A stretch of DNA of 64,000 nucleotides. Origin: Vibrio chagasii. GTDB taxonomy: Bacteria > Pseudomonadota > Gammaproteobacteria > Enterobacterales > Vibrionaceae. The translations under genes were made by a program, and so were the position numbers. The notes under the pieces are model-generated. The model did not search any database. It saw nothing but the letters and a program-made list of their open reading frames with translations, and had not been told where the DNA came from. Numbering within the stretch: the stretch's first letter is position 1; each line of letters opens with the position of its first letter. Shown here in pieces: positions 18,568-26,530 of the stretch. The stretch lies in NCBI RefSeq assembly GCF_024347355.1, contig NZ_AP025466.1, forward strand, positions 682,001 to 746,000, read 5' to 3'.

Positions 18568-19647
18568 ATGCAAAATCAAGATTCAGGCTATTGCTATTCA
18601 TTTCCAGCTGTCAGAGGTATTCAAGCAGGACGTCCATTTTACATTGCGACATGCCCTCTTCGAATCATCCCTAAGATTTTCAGTTATAACGAAGATGATG
18701 TTCCACCAGAGCTTAGAGCTCAAAGAACACTAAACAAGACTCGTATACCTGAAATGGTCAAATACCTACTCGACAACCCTAAAGAGTACGTATTCTCAGC
18801 ATTAACAGCATCGGTTGGCGTTGATATATCTTTCCACGATCATGAAGGTGCGCCTAATTTAGGTACGCTTCAAATCCCGATGGATGCGCAGATTCTAATT
18901 AACGATGGTCAACACCGTCGTAAAGCGATAGAAGAAGCACTAAGAGAAAATCCAGACCTTGGGCAAGATAACATTCCAGTATTGTTCTTTATCGATGAAG
19001 GTTTAGGTAGAAGCCAACAAATGTTTGCTGACTTAAATAAATACGCAGTAAAACCCAGTCCATCACTTGGCACTCTCTACGATCACCGAGACGAAAGCTC
19101 TGAATTAGCGCGTGAATTAGCAGCTAAAGTGAAACCCTTCATCGGAATGACTGAAATGGAAAAGTCCAACATCAGTCCAAAGTCGAACAAGCTATTTACT
19201 TTAAGCAGTATTAAACAATCAACACGAGCACTTTTAAGTAAAGGGCCTAAAGATGGTTTCACTGAAGAAGAGAAGCAGTTAGCTGCTGAGTTTTGGGAAG
19301 AGGTCACTCGCCATATTAAAGATTGGCAAATGGTGATCAACAAACAAGTATCTCCTGCACAGCTTCGCCAAGAATACATCCACGCACATGGTGTCGGGCT
19401 GCATGCGATTGGCGTCTTGGGTAAACACCTGTTGTGCCAAGAGCCAAAAAAATGGAAAGAAAAGCTCCAGTTACTAGGGAAAGTTAATTGGTTGAAAACC
19501 AACCCTGAATGGATAAAGCGTAGCATGAACCACGGCAAGTTGAGTAAATCGAACATCAACATTCAGCTCACGGCAAACGCACTTAAAATTGAACTTGGGT
19601 TACCACTAACCCCAGAAGAAAAAGCTCTAGAGAAGCAGTTATCATGA
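18568..19647 (+). CDS. dndB: DNA sulfur modification protein DndB
   Basis: This 359-aa protein has the DGQHR signature at residues 113-117 (INDGQHRRKAIEEAL) followed by FADLNKYAVKPSPSL. DndB is a negative regulator of the dnd operon and affects the distribution of PT sites. It overlaps dndC by 4 bp (ATGA), indicating translational coupling. The start follows a weak TAGAG. It is the first gene of dndBCDE. Confidence 0.93.
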   Translation: MQNQDSGYCYSFPAVRGIQAGRPFYIATCPLRIIPKIFSYNEDDVPPELRAQRTLNKTRIPEMVKYLLDNPKEYVFSALTASVGVDISFHDHEGAPNLGTLQIPMDAQILINDGQHRRKAIEEALRENPDLGQDNIPVLFFIDEGLGRSQQMFADLNKYAVKPSPSLGTLYDHRDESSELARELAAKVKPFIGMTEMEKSNISPKSNKLFTLSSIKQSTRALLSKGPKDGFTEEEKQLAAEFWEEVTRHIKDWQMVINKQVSPAQLRQEYIHAHGVGLHAIGVLGKHLLCQEPKKWKEKLQLLGKVNWLKTNPEWIKRSMNHGKLSKSNINIQLTANALKIELGLPLTPEEKALEKQLS

Positions 19648-21278
19648 TACACGAGCTAAAATTGGCAGAAGATCTCGCCGAAGAATACCAAGAATTCATC
19701 AACGCTGAAGAGTTCGCAAATAACAAACTCAGCTACTATGTTGCTGACGTTCAACGCGTCTATTGCGCAGACAACCGCCCATGGGTGATTGGCTACAGTG
19801 GTGGTAAAGACTCCTCCGCTATCATGTCTTTAATCTATATGGCACTACTTGGCCTAGAAAAAGAGCAACGCCACAAACCCGTATTTGTCGTTTCATCAGA
19901 CACACTGGTCGAGACACCTGTTGTTGTTAACCACATTAAAGACTCCTTAGCTGCGATACAAAAAGGAGCCAAGCGCGACGACTTGCCAATCAGCTGTCAC
20001 AAAGTTGTACCAGAGTCAGACCAAACGTTCTGGTCAAGTCTTCTTGGTAAAGGCTACCCAGCACCGACACGTTCATTTCGCTGGTGTACAGAGCGAATGA
20101 AGATCGATCCGGTTAGTGACTTCATCAAAAGCAAAGTATCTCAATTTGATGAGGTGATTGTTGTATTGGGCTCACGTAGCCAAGAAAGTGCCTCGCGTGC
20201 TCAGGTTATCGCTAAACACAAAATTGATGGCTCTCGTCTAGCTCGCCATACAACGCTAGCCAATGCATTCATTTACACCCCTATTGATACATGGGCTGTT
20301 GATGATGTTTGGAAGATCTTGCGTTTATGTCACCTAGAGACAAAAGAAACGCCACTAGGTATTAGAAACATCTGGAAAGATGACTATGACCTAGAATGGG
20401 AAAACCCTTGGGGCGGTAAAAACCTAGTACTTTGGAATCTATATAAAGACTCTTCAGGCCAAGGTGAATGCCCAATGGTGATTGACGAAACGACTCCCTC
20501 TTGTGGTAACTCTCGTTTTGGTTGTTGGACATGTACCGTAGTAACCAAAGACCGTGCGATGGAAAGCCTTATCCAAAATGGCGAAGAGTGGATGGCACCT
20601 CTTCTTGAGTTCCGTAATAAGTTAGCAATGACGACAGACCCAGCTAACAAAGCAGAGTTCAGAAACCATAAACGTCGTACCGGTCGCGTAAGCTACCAAT
20701 ACGCGAAAGAAGGCGAAGATATTGCTAGCGAGCGTAAACACGTCCCGGGTCCTTACTGGCTTAAATACCGCCGTCAATGGCTCCGTGAATTGCTAGAGCT
20801 AGATAATAAATTTAAAGCTGAAGGCCGAGAGATTGAGTTAATCACAGTGCCAGAGCTGCATGCTATTCGCCAAGAGTGGATCCATGATCCAAATGAGCCG
20901 GATTGGGATGATTCTCTACCAACTATTTTTAAAGACGTTTATGGTTACGACCTTGATTGGGTGTATGACGATAACGCAAGTTTTGGTAAAGATGACGCAC
21001 AGCTGATCCATGAGCTTTGCAATAATTTCGATGTCGAACCTGAAATGGTCATGAAGCTCATTGAGTTAGAGGTCTCTATGGAAGGTTTGAGCCGTCGTAG
21101 TGGCATCTCGAACAAGATCGCATCGCTATTGAAACGAGACTGGGGAAGCTTGGAAGAAATCAAACAAAAGCATGCTTCACTGCAAAGCAAAGCCGAGTTT
21201 GATATTCACCAACAAGAAATTGAGCGCTACAACGAGCAGCTTGCTGACCTAGATAAACAGCTTCAAAAAGAGTTTTAA
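19644..21278 (+). CDS. dndC: DNA phosphorothioation sulfurtransferase DndC
   Basis: This 544-aa PAPS-reductase-like ATP pyrophosphatase has the PP-loop SGGKDSS at residues 52-58. A likely 4Fe-4S cluster is bound by C276, C287, C294 and C297 (GQGECPM and SCGNSRFGCWTC). DndC activates the DNA backbone and transfers sulfur obtained from a cysteine desulfurase. The desulfurase partner DndA is not encoded here; host IscS is the likely donor. The gene overlaps dndB by 4 bp and is followed 8 bp later by dndD. Confidence 0.95.
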   Translation: MIHELKLAEDLAEEYQEFINAEEFANNKLSYYVADVQRVYCADNRPWVIGYSGGKDSSAIMSLIYMALLGLEKEQRHKPVFVVSSDTLVETPVVVNHIKDSLAAIQKGAKRDDLPISCHKVVPESDQTFWSSLLGKGYPAPTRSFRWCTERMKIDPVSDFIKSKVSQFDEVIVVLGSRSQESASRAQVIAKHKIDGSRLARHTTLANAFIYTPIDTWAVDDVWKILRLCHLETKETPLGIRNIWKDDYDLEWENPWGGKNLVLWNLYKDSSGQGECPMVIDETTPSCGNSRFGCWTCTVVTKDRAMESLIQNGEEWMAPLLEFRNKLAMTTDPANKAEFRNHKRRTGRVSYQYAKEGEDIASERKHVPGPYWLKYRRQWLRELLELDNKFKAEGREIELITVPELHAIRQEWIHDPNEPDWDDSLPTIFKDVYGYDLDWVYDDNASFGKDDAQLIHELCNNFDVEPEMVMKLIELEVSMEGLSRRSGISNKIASLLKRDWGSLEEIKQKHASLQSKAEFDIHQQEIERYNEQLADLDKQLQKEF

Positions 21279-21286
21279 ATACTGAA

Positions 21287-23296
21287 ATGTTGATTACAAA
21301 ACTAACTTTAAACAACTTTCGCGTGTTTCGCGGTGTACATGAAATTGACTTGCGCCCAGCCCCAGCTCGTCTAAGTAAAAGTGGCCCTATCGAAGGGACC
21401 GAACGACCTATTATTTTGTTTGGCGGCTTAAATGGCGCTGGTAAAACGTCAATACTGACAGCTGTTCGCTTAGCGCTTTTCGGGCGTCAATCATTTAGCC
21501 AATTACTTTCAAACGGTGACTATGTTGACGCATTATCGGAACTGATTCACAAAGGTGTCGGCCACGGTGGGGTTCAGGACAATGCATCGATCGAGCTTGA
21601 GTTTAAATACAGCCAAAACGGCGAAGAAAACACTTATAAAGTGATTCGCGGTTGGAAACGTGGCAAGAAAGACAACCTTTGCCTTGAGAAAGATGGTATC
21701 CAAATTCCAGAGCTCAATTACGAACAGTGCCAAGGTTTTCTTAATGAACTGATTCCAACAGGCATCGCTGACTTATTCTTCTTTGACGGTGAAAAGATTG
21801 CCGAATTAGCAGAAGATGAGTCTGGTAGCGTACTTAAAACTGCGGTTCGCCGTTTATTGGGATTAGATGTTATAGCTAAGCTTAAAAGCGATCTGAACAT
21901 CTTCTTAAAAAAACAGGGAGCAGGCGCTTTAAGTCAATCTCTAAAAGAAGAGATGAATTCACTAGATGAACAACGCATTGTTCACGAGCGTAAAGCTGAA
22001 AAGCTACGTGGTGAAGCAGACATTGTTGATGCTCAAATCGAACTAGTGTCACGCGACATCCTTAGTCTGGAGAATAAGCTTTCTCAAAATGGTGGCGCAT
22101 GGGCAAAAACCAGAGAAGATGAGCAACAAAAAGTTGAAAGCTTGTTGAAAGAAAAAGTGGAGCTTGAAAAACAGATCCGTATGGAGATGGAAACCAACCT
22201 TCCGTTTTCACTTGCTCCGAAAGCAATGCAAAGACTACAAACTCAAATCAAGCAAGAGCAGCAGGTTAAGAAGAAACAGAACTTTGGTAATGAGCTAGAT
22301 TCATTCTTAGAAACCCTATGCTCCAAATATCCAAGCTTTGATACTGAGATGGCCCAGAATGCAATCGCAGACAGCTTTAAAGCTCACGTAGGTGAATTTG
22401 ACTCTACAGAGCTACTTCTAGATATTTCTGACCGCCAGTCAAACACCATCGACTACCAGTTATCAAACCTTTCTCAGGACTCTTTTGCTCGCTTTGATAA
22501 AGCACGAATACGCCTTCAAAAAGTTGAAGAAGAGATCGACAATGCTTCCAGCAATATCGCGCGCGCCCCTGAGCAGGAGCAAGTGCAGGAGCTATTTGCA
22601 GATGTTCGTGCTTTAGATAAGAAGAAAGAAACACTGATAATCGAATATCATAAGTTACTAGAAAAGGCGAAACGAGAACTTCGATTAGCACTGGAAATAG
22701 CTCGTCAAATTCAAAAACTACACGATAAGCACAAAGATCAGTCCAATAAAGATCAAAGTGTTAGCAACGCCCAAAACTCAATTTTATTGCTAGAGAAGTT
22801 TGGTGAACAGTTAACCAAAGCACGTGTAAATCAATTAGAAAATGAATTCGTTCAATCATACAAAAAGTTAGCTCGTAAAGAAGATCTTCAGCTAACTGCT
22901 TCAATCAACCCTGCATCATTTGATGTTGAGTTAGTTGATGAACACGGTATTAAGATCAACCGTAAAGCGATGTCTGCGGGCGAAAAGCAGATCTACGCTA
23001 TCTCAATTCTAGAGGCTCTTGGTCGCACATCTGGTCGTAAGCTGCCAATAATCATTGATACACCATTAGGCCGATTGGATTCACACCACCGTGATAAGCT
23101 GGTAGAGAACTACTTCCCTACAGCAAGTCACCAAGTTGTGATTTTATCGACAGATACAGAGATCGATAGAAATTACACAAGCCTAATCCAAGACGATCTT
23201 GCACGTACTTACGAGATCTGTTTCGATGGTACAACTAAATCTTCAATGTTGAAGAAAGGTTACTTCTGGAAAGAGTCGATTAAGGAGGCAGTGTAA
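21287..23296 (+). CDS. dndD: DNA sulfur modification ATPase DndD
   Basis: This 669-aa SMC/RecF-like ATPase has Walker A GGLNGAGKTS at residues 46-55, a long central coiled-coil region (about 200-520), an ABC-type signature near MSAGEKQIYAISIL and Walker B PIIIDTPLGRLDSHHR. In the Dnd complex it is thought to nick or remodel DNA for sulfur insertion. Its stop overlaps the dndE start by one base (TAATG), indicating coupled translation. Confidence 0.94.
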   Translation: MLITKLTLNNFRVFRGVHEIDLRPAPARLSKSGPIEGTERPIILFGGLNGAGKTSILTAVRLALFGRQSFSQLLSNGDYVDALSELIHKGVGHGGVQDNASIELEFKYSQNGEENTYKVIRGWKRGKKDNLCLEKDGIQIPELNYEQCQGFLNELIPTGIADLFFFDGEKIAELAEDESGSVLKTAVRRLLGLDVIAKLKSDLNIFLKKQGAGALSQSLKEEMNSLDEQRIVHERKAEKLRGEADIVDAQIELVSRDILSLENKLSQNGGAWAKTREDEQQKVESLLKEKVELEKQIRMEMETNLPFSLAPKAMQRLQTQIKQEQQVKKKQNFGNELDSFLETLCSKYPSFDTEMAQNAIADSFKAHVGEFDSTELLLDISDRQSNTIDYQLSNLSQDSFARFDKARIRLQKVEEEIDNASSNIARAPEQEQVQELFADVRALDKKKETLIIEYHKLLEKAKRELRLALEIARQIQKLHDKHKDQSNKDQSVSNAQNSILLLEKFGEQLTKARVNQLENEFVQSYKKLARKEDLQLTASINPASFDVELVDEHGIKINRKAMSAGEKQIYAISILEALGRTSGRKLPIIIDTPLGRLDSHHRDKLVENYFPTASHQVVILSTDTEIDRNYTSLIQDDLARTYEICFDGTTKSSMLKKGYFWKESIKEAV

Positions 23297-23646
23297 TGCT
23301 ACCTAACCGTATGAACTTAACCCGCTCAACTGAAGAGCAGCTTAAAAAGTTGAAGGGCTATACTGGAATCACTCCAAACGTTTCGGCACGTATTGCTTTC
23401 TTCCGTTCTATTGAAAGTGATTTTCGATACCAAGGCCAAGAAGTTAAGTTAGATGGCTCACTAGTACTCGATAAGTACACATGGCTTGGTGAAACAGGTG
23501 AGGTGACTGAGTTAATTTTGAAAATGTACTACCCAGAGCTGGATACAAAAGAGTACCAACAAGCTTGGGCTGCACACGTTGAAGATGGGATTGCTTCAGT
23601 TAGAAATCATAAGTCACTTCTCGATTTCAGCTCAAAAGCTCAATGA
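23296..23646 (+). CDS. dndE: DNA sulfur modification protein DndE
   Basis: This 116-aa protein is of the usual DndE length, basic near the amino terminus (MLPNRMNLTRSTEEQLKKLKG). DndE binds nicked double-stranded DNA and completes the modification complex. It is last in dndBCDE and followed by a bidirectional terminator that separates it from the convergent DGQHR gene. Confidence 0.93.
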   Translation: MLPNRMNLTRSTEEQLKKLKGYTGITPNVSARIAFFRSIESDFRYQGQEVKLDGSLVLDKYTWLGETGEVTELILKMYYPELDTKEYQQAWAAHVEDGIASVRNHKSLLDFSSKAQ

Positions 23647-23654
23647 AAAGTAAA

Positions 23655-23685
23655 AATAAAGGTGGCTATCTAAGCCACCTTTATT
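23655..23685. terminator. Bidirectional terminator between dndE and the DGQHR gene
   Basis: AATAAAGGTGGCT and AGCCACCTTTATT form a perfect 13-bp stem around ATCTA. A/T ends on both sides serve both convergent operons. Confidence 0.85.
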
Positions 23686-23690
23686 ATCAA

Positions 23691-24851
23691 TCATACTAAT
23701 TTATCTGACAGTTCTTTAAATATTTTACTACTTGACTTTGATATAGCATCAAAATTATCAAAATACTCCTCACTCACATCTAAAGATCTTAGTCTATTTT
23801 CTAGATAGCCTTCTGGCATTTTTAGATCCAATGTAATATCGTCATTCTTTAAGCCAAGTTGAAGTATATAGCCAAGTAATCGGAACATTGCTATTAGCCC
23901 AACAGTTTTATTAAGCACTGATTCTTTATTAGTTTTATCCCAGCTAATAGGCCAAATCCTCTCTATTGCATTGAAGTACTCGAAAACAACTTTTAGTATA
24001 ACTTCATCCTTATCATCAGAAAAAGATTTCCGAAAAATAAATTTATGTAAGCTTTCCGTATCCATATAGGGTAATGACTTAGATTTAAAGCCTAAGAAAC
24101 CTTTATCCTTTCCCATTATGATATTTCGGTCTTCTTGGGCATTAGGGCTTATTAATTTAACTAGATTTTCGACAAATGCAGCTTGTGTCAAAGGCTCAGG
24201 TTCATTTGATTGGGATTTTACACCTAGCCGCTTTATTCTTCTGAAAAATGGTGATTTTTTATTGCTGTTCAAATACACAGCTATACTGTGACCAGTCTTC
24301 CAAGGACTTCTCGTTTCAGCTAAAGACTCTAAGTCGTACACTAAGCTCTTATTTACTTTAGTTTGATTCTGATTAACCATGGAAAATATTTTAGCTTGTA
24401 CTGACATGTCGGCTTTAACAAATATAGTAACAAGCAATTCAAATTCCTTTTCATTACCTTCAAAATCTAAATAGGTGTAGTTATCTTCACCAAATCCCGC
24501 TAATCTATGTTGGCCATCTAATATTTTGGCAATGTTTCCCAAGTGATTTTTATTATAAGAAACAATAAGCTCCCCATCCTCCCAAGTAATATGCTCTTCA
24601 TTTATGGCCAGTATAATTGAGTTAGGAAATGTTGCATCAATGGTTGAAATATAAGAGCTTATATCTTTAACCCTATCTTTCTTTAAAGGTCTTTGAATCC
24701 CTAAATACTTCTCCACACCGCGTTCTTCATTTTCCAAACGTCTAACATCAGAATATGATATCGTCATCAATTCTCTAGCAGTCATTTTACCAAAAAAGAA
24801 CTCTCCGATGGGTTGCTCAATTTTAATAGCATCTATTTTAATTTTTGGCAT
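23691..24851 (-). CDS. DGQHR-domain protein, DndB-like paralogue
   Basis: This 386-aa protein has a DGQHR motif at residues 112-116 (AKILDGQHRLAGF) and the accompanying VKADMSVQAKIFSMVNQNQTKVNKSL region, as in DndB and related DGQHR proteins. It differs markedly from the DndB at 18568 and has a more AT-rich coding sequence. Its start overlaps the end of the upstream membrane-protein gene by 14 bp, with GAGG nine bases before the ATG. The pair therefore forms a small coupled operon. Function unknown; the motif suggests nucleic-acid or nucleotide binding, or regulation. Confidence 0.75.
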   Translation of the reverse strand: MPKIKIDAIKIEQPIGEFFFGKMTARELMTISYSDVRRLENEERGVEKYLGIQRPLKKDRVKDISSYISTIDATFPNSIILAINEEHITWEDGELIVSYNKNHLGNIAKILDGQHRLAGFGEDNYTYLDFEGNEKEFELLVTIFVKADMSVQAKIFSMVNQNQTKVNKSLVYDLESLAETRSPWKTGHSIAVYLNSNKKSPFFRRIKRLGVKSQSNEPEPLTQAAFVENLVKLISPNAQEDRNIIMGKDKGFLGFKSKSLPYMDTESLHKFIFRKSFSDDKDEVILKVVFEYFNAIERIWPISWDKTNKESVLNKTVGLIAMFRLLGYILQLGLKNDDITLDLKMPEGYLENRLRSLDVSEEYFDNFDAISKSSSKIFKELSDKLV

Positions 24852-25479
24852 TGTTCATTACCTCATCAAATTTCTGGTTAGCTCTTTCTTCCTGTTCTTT
24901 ATACGTTTTCTTCGTTGATTTAGGCACGTAGGTCACCTTGTATGTACAGTAGTACCAAGAAAGTAAAGTCGTAAAGATTACAGACCAATCAACTGTTGAT
25001 GGTAAGGCTAATTTTTCATCGCCAAAATTAAATACACCACGATCAATGAACCCTGCATATGTCATAGATCCCATAAAACAGGCATAGAAACTGGAGAGCA
25101 ATACAATTTTGTATATAAAATTAATCCCATCGCTGTTCTTGAATTCATGAGTAAAAGTAAGGATAAAAAATTGAGCCAAAAAAGCGGGTGTATACACAAA
25201 AACTGAGCCATCTTTCAGATCTGAGATTAAAATCTCTAACCAATTAACGCTTTGCGAACCTTTTGACATAGCAGCTAGGATCGCTGGCAGTAGTGAGAAA
25301 AATAAAGTAATAGCCAACTGAACACTAGTTTTAATATGACACTGGGCTGACGGTTTCAAACTTTCAAACCAAGACTTCAAGTCAGACTTTATCTTATCTG
25401 AAATAACTTTCTTCCACACAAAGAAAATAATAATCGACAATACCATCAGTAAGGAGCTGTATACCAAATACGGATTCAT
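24838..25479 (-). CDS. Multi-TM membrane protein coupled to the DGQHR gene (unknown)
   Basis: This 213-aa protein has a hydrophobic N-terminal anchor (about 5-24), further membrane segments around 50-70, 90-112 and 120-145, one near 165-180, and a charged C-terminal tail (KSTKKTYKEQEERANQK). No family is recognised. It is AT-rich compared with dnd and dpt genes, suggesting separate acquisition. A GGGAG motif precedes the ATG. The 14-bp overlap with the DGQHR gene implies that the two proteins work together, possibly as a membrane effector with a sensor. Confidence 0.7.
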   Translation of the reverse strand: MNPYLVYSSLLMVLSIIIFFVWKKVISDKIKSDLKSWFESLKPSAQCHIKTSVQLAITLFFSLLPAILAAMSKGSQSVNWLEILISDLKDGSVFVYTPAFLAQFFILTFTHEFKNSDGINFIYKIVLLSSFYACFMGSMTYAGFIDRGVFNFGDEKLALPSTVDWSVIFTTLLSWYYCTYKVTYVPKSTKKTYKEQEERANQKFDEVMNNAKN

Positions 25480-25649
25480 GTCACTCCCTTGTATTTACTA
25501 GCCAAGCCGACTAAATAATTAAAATAACAGTACATTACAATACCACCAAAAAATTTAAAAAAAATCAACCAAGTAATCAAAGTTATACGTTAATTTTTAA
25601 TCACAATAATCACAATAATCACAATAATTACTTGAACAAAAGTCTTATC
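25480..25649. promoter_or_regulatory. AT-rich promoter region of the TM/DGQHR pair with short tandem repeat
   Basis: Three exact tandem copies of the 9-mer AATCACAAT lie at 25599-25625, just beyond the stop of the HNH gene. The remainder is very AT-rich and probably holds the promoter of the minus-strand TM/DGQHR pair. Confidence 0.5.
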
Positions 25650-26516
25650 CTATACCTTGAATACCTCTCTCAAATGCCATTCAAGAGACAACTCTGCTGG
25701 ATATAAAAAAGCATCTCTAGGCAAATCAATCTTCTTGCTTTCATAGTCCCAGATCAACCGATCCACCATAGTTCCACCAGTTGCAGCAGGAGAGACCTGA
25801 ACTTTAAGTTCACTATCGAAAGTAATCACACCTTTATCTAGAGCTTTGTGATGAATACTGCACAGAGCAATACCATTCGACACCTCACAAGGGCCAGAAT
25901 ACTGCTTCCATTTAATATGCGCTGCTTCAATACCTACCGGAACAGTATCTAAAGCTAAGTCAAAACCACACACTGCACATCGATAGTTGTATGCCCGTAA
26001 GACATTCTTACGGAAATTGGGATCACGTTGCTTAGTTGACGTATCAACCTCAAAACCAAAACGAACAAACAACTCCTCTTGTAATGTATCGGGGAAATTG
26101 TCTTGGATTAACTTGGAAGCAATTTTTTCAATCAACTCTGGATTAGAAATTAAGCTCTGGTATGAACTCGCGTCAAACCCAGCCATTACATTGTATTTAA
26201 TGAGTTCTGACTTTTTGGGGTCTGTATTACTCTTACGAGGAATGCACTCTTCACCATTTTCTAATTCCCAAAATGGATCTTTCTCATTGGCTAAACGCCA
26301 AAATGGATACTCTGGATGGTAGGCTTTTCGCGAAGGGCCATATTGCACCAGCAAGTCTTTGACTTGCTGGTCTACCTCATCCTCAAACCGAAAGAGACGC
26401 TGGTGGCCTTGCTTATACTCTGATAGCGCATGCAAAAGCATCAAAGGCTTATGAGGAGCCCGTTGGTCTCCTCGCCGCCAGCGCGAAATTAATTGGATTT
26501 TTTCAGAAAGATCCAT
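25650..26516 (-). CDS. HNH endonuclease with probable sulfur-binding domain (PT-DNA-dependent)
   Basis: This 288-aa protein has two parts. Residues about 1-150 resemble the sulfur-binding domain of McrA-type enzymes (QRAPHKPLMLLHALSEY and AYHPEYPFWRLAN). Residues about 165-260 form an HNH nuclease with C180/C183, H200 (AAHIKW), N214 (SNGIALC) and H222/H223. Such proteins bind and cut phosphorothioated DNA (ScoMcrA/SprMcrA type). Its ATG lies 14 bp after the dptH stop, so it is effectively the fourth gene of the dptFGH operon. Co-occurrence with dndBCDE should be dangerous unless the recognised PT context differs. Domain assignment is by motif recall. Confidence 0.75.
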   Translation of the reverse strand: MDLSEKIQLISRWRRGDQRAPHKPLMLLHALSEYKQGHQRLFRFEDEVDQQVKDLLVQYGPSRKAYHPEYPFWRLANEKDPFWELENGEECIPRKSNTDPKKSELIKYNVMAGFDASSYQSLISNPELIEKIASKLIQDNFPDTLQEELFVRFGFEVDTSTKQRDPNFRKNVLRAYNYRCAVCGFDLALDTVPVGIEAAHIKWKQYSGPCEVSNGIALCSIHHKALDKGVITFDSELKVQVSPAATGGTMVDRLIWDYESKKIDLPRDAFLYPAELSLEWHLREVFKV

Positions 26517-26530
26517 AGGGTTACCTCAAG

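Noticed and set aside
23691..24851. Second DGQHR protein taken as a duplicate of dndB
   Set aside because: Sequence outside the motif is very different, and coupling to a membrane gene argues for a separate role.
25599..25625. Possible CRISPR-like repeat
   Set aside because: The units are 9 bp and directly adjacent with no spacers; no cas genes in the window.
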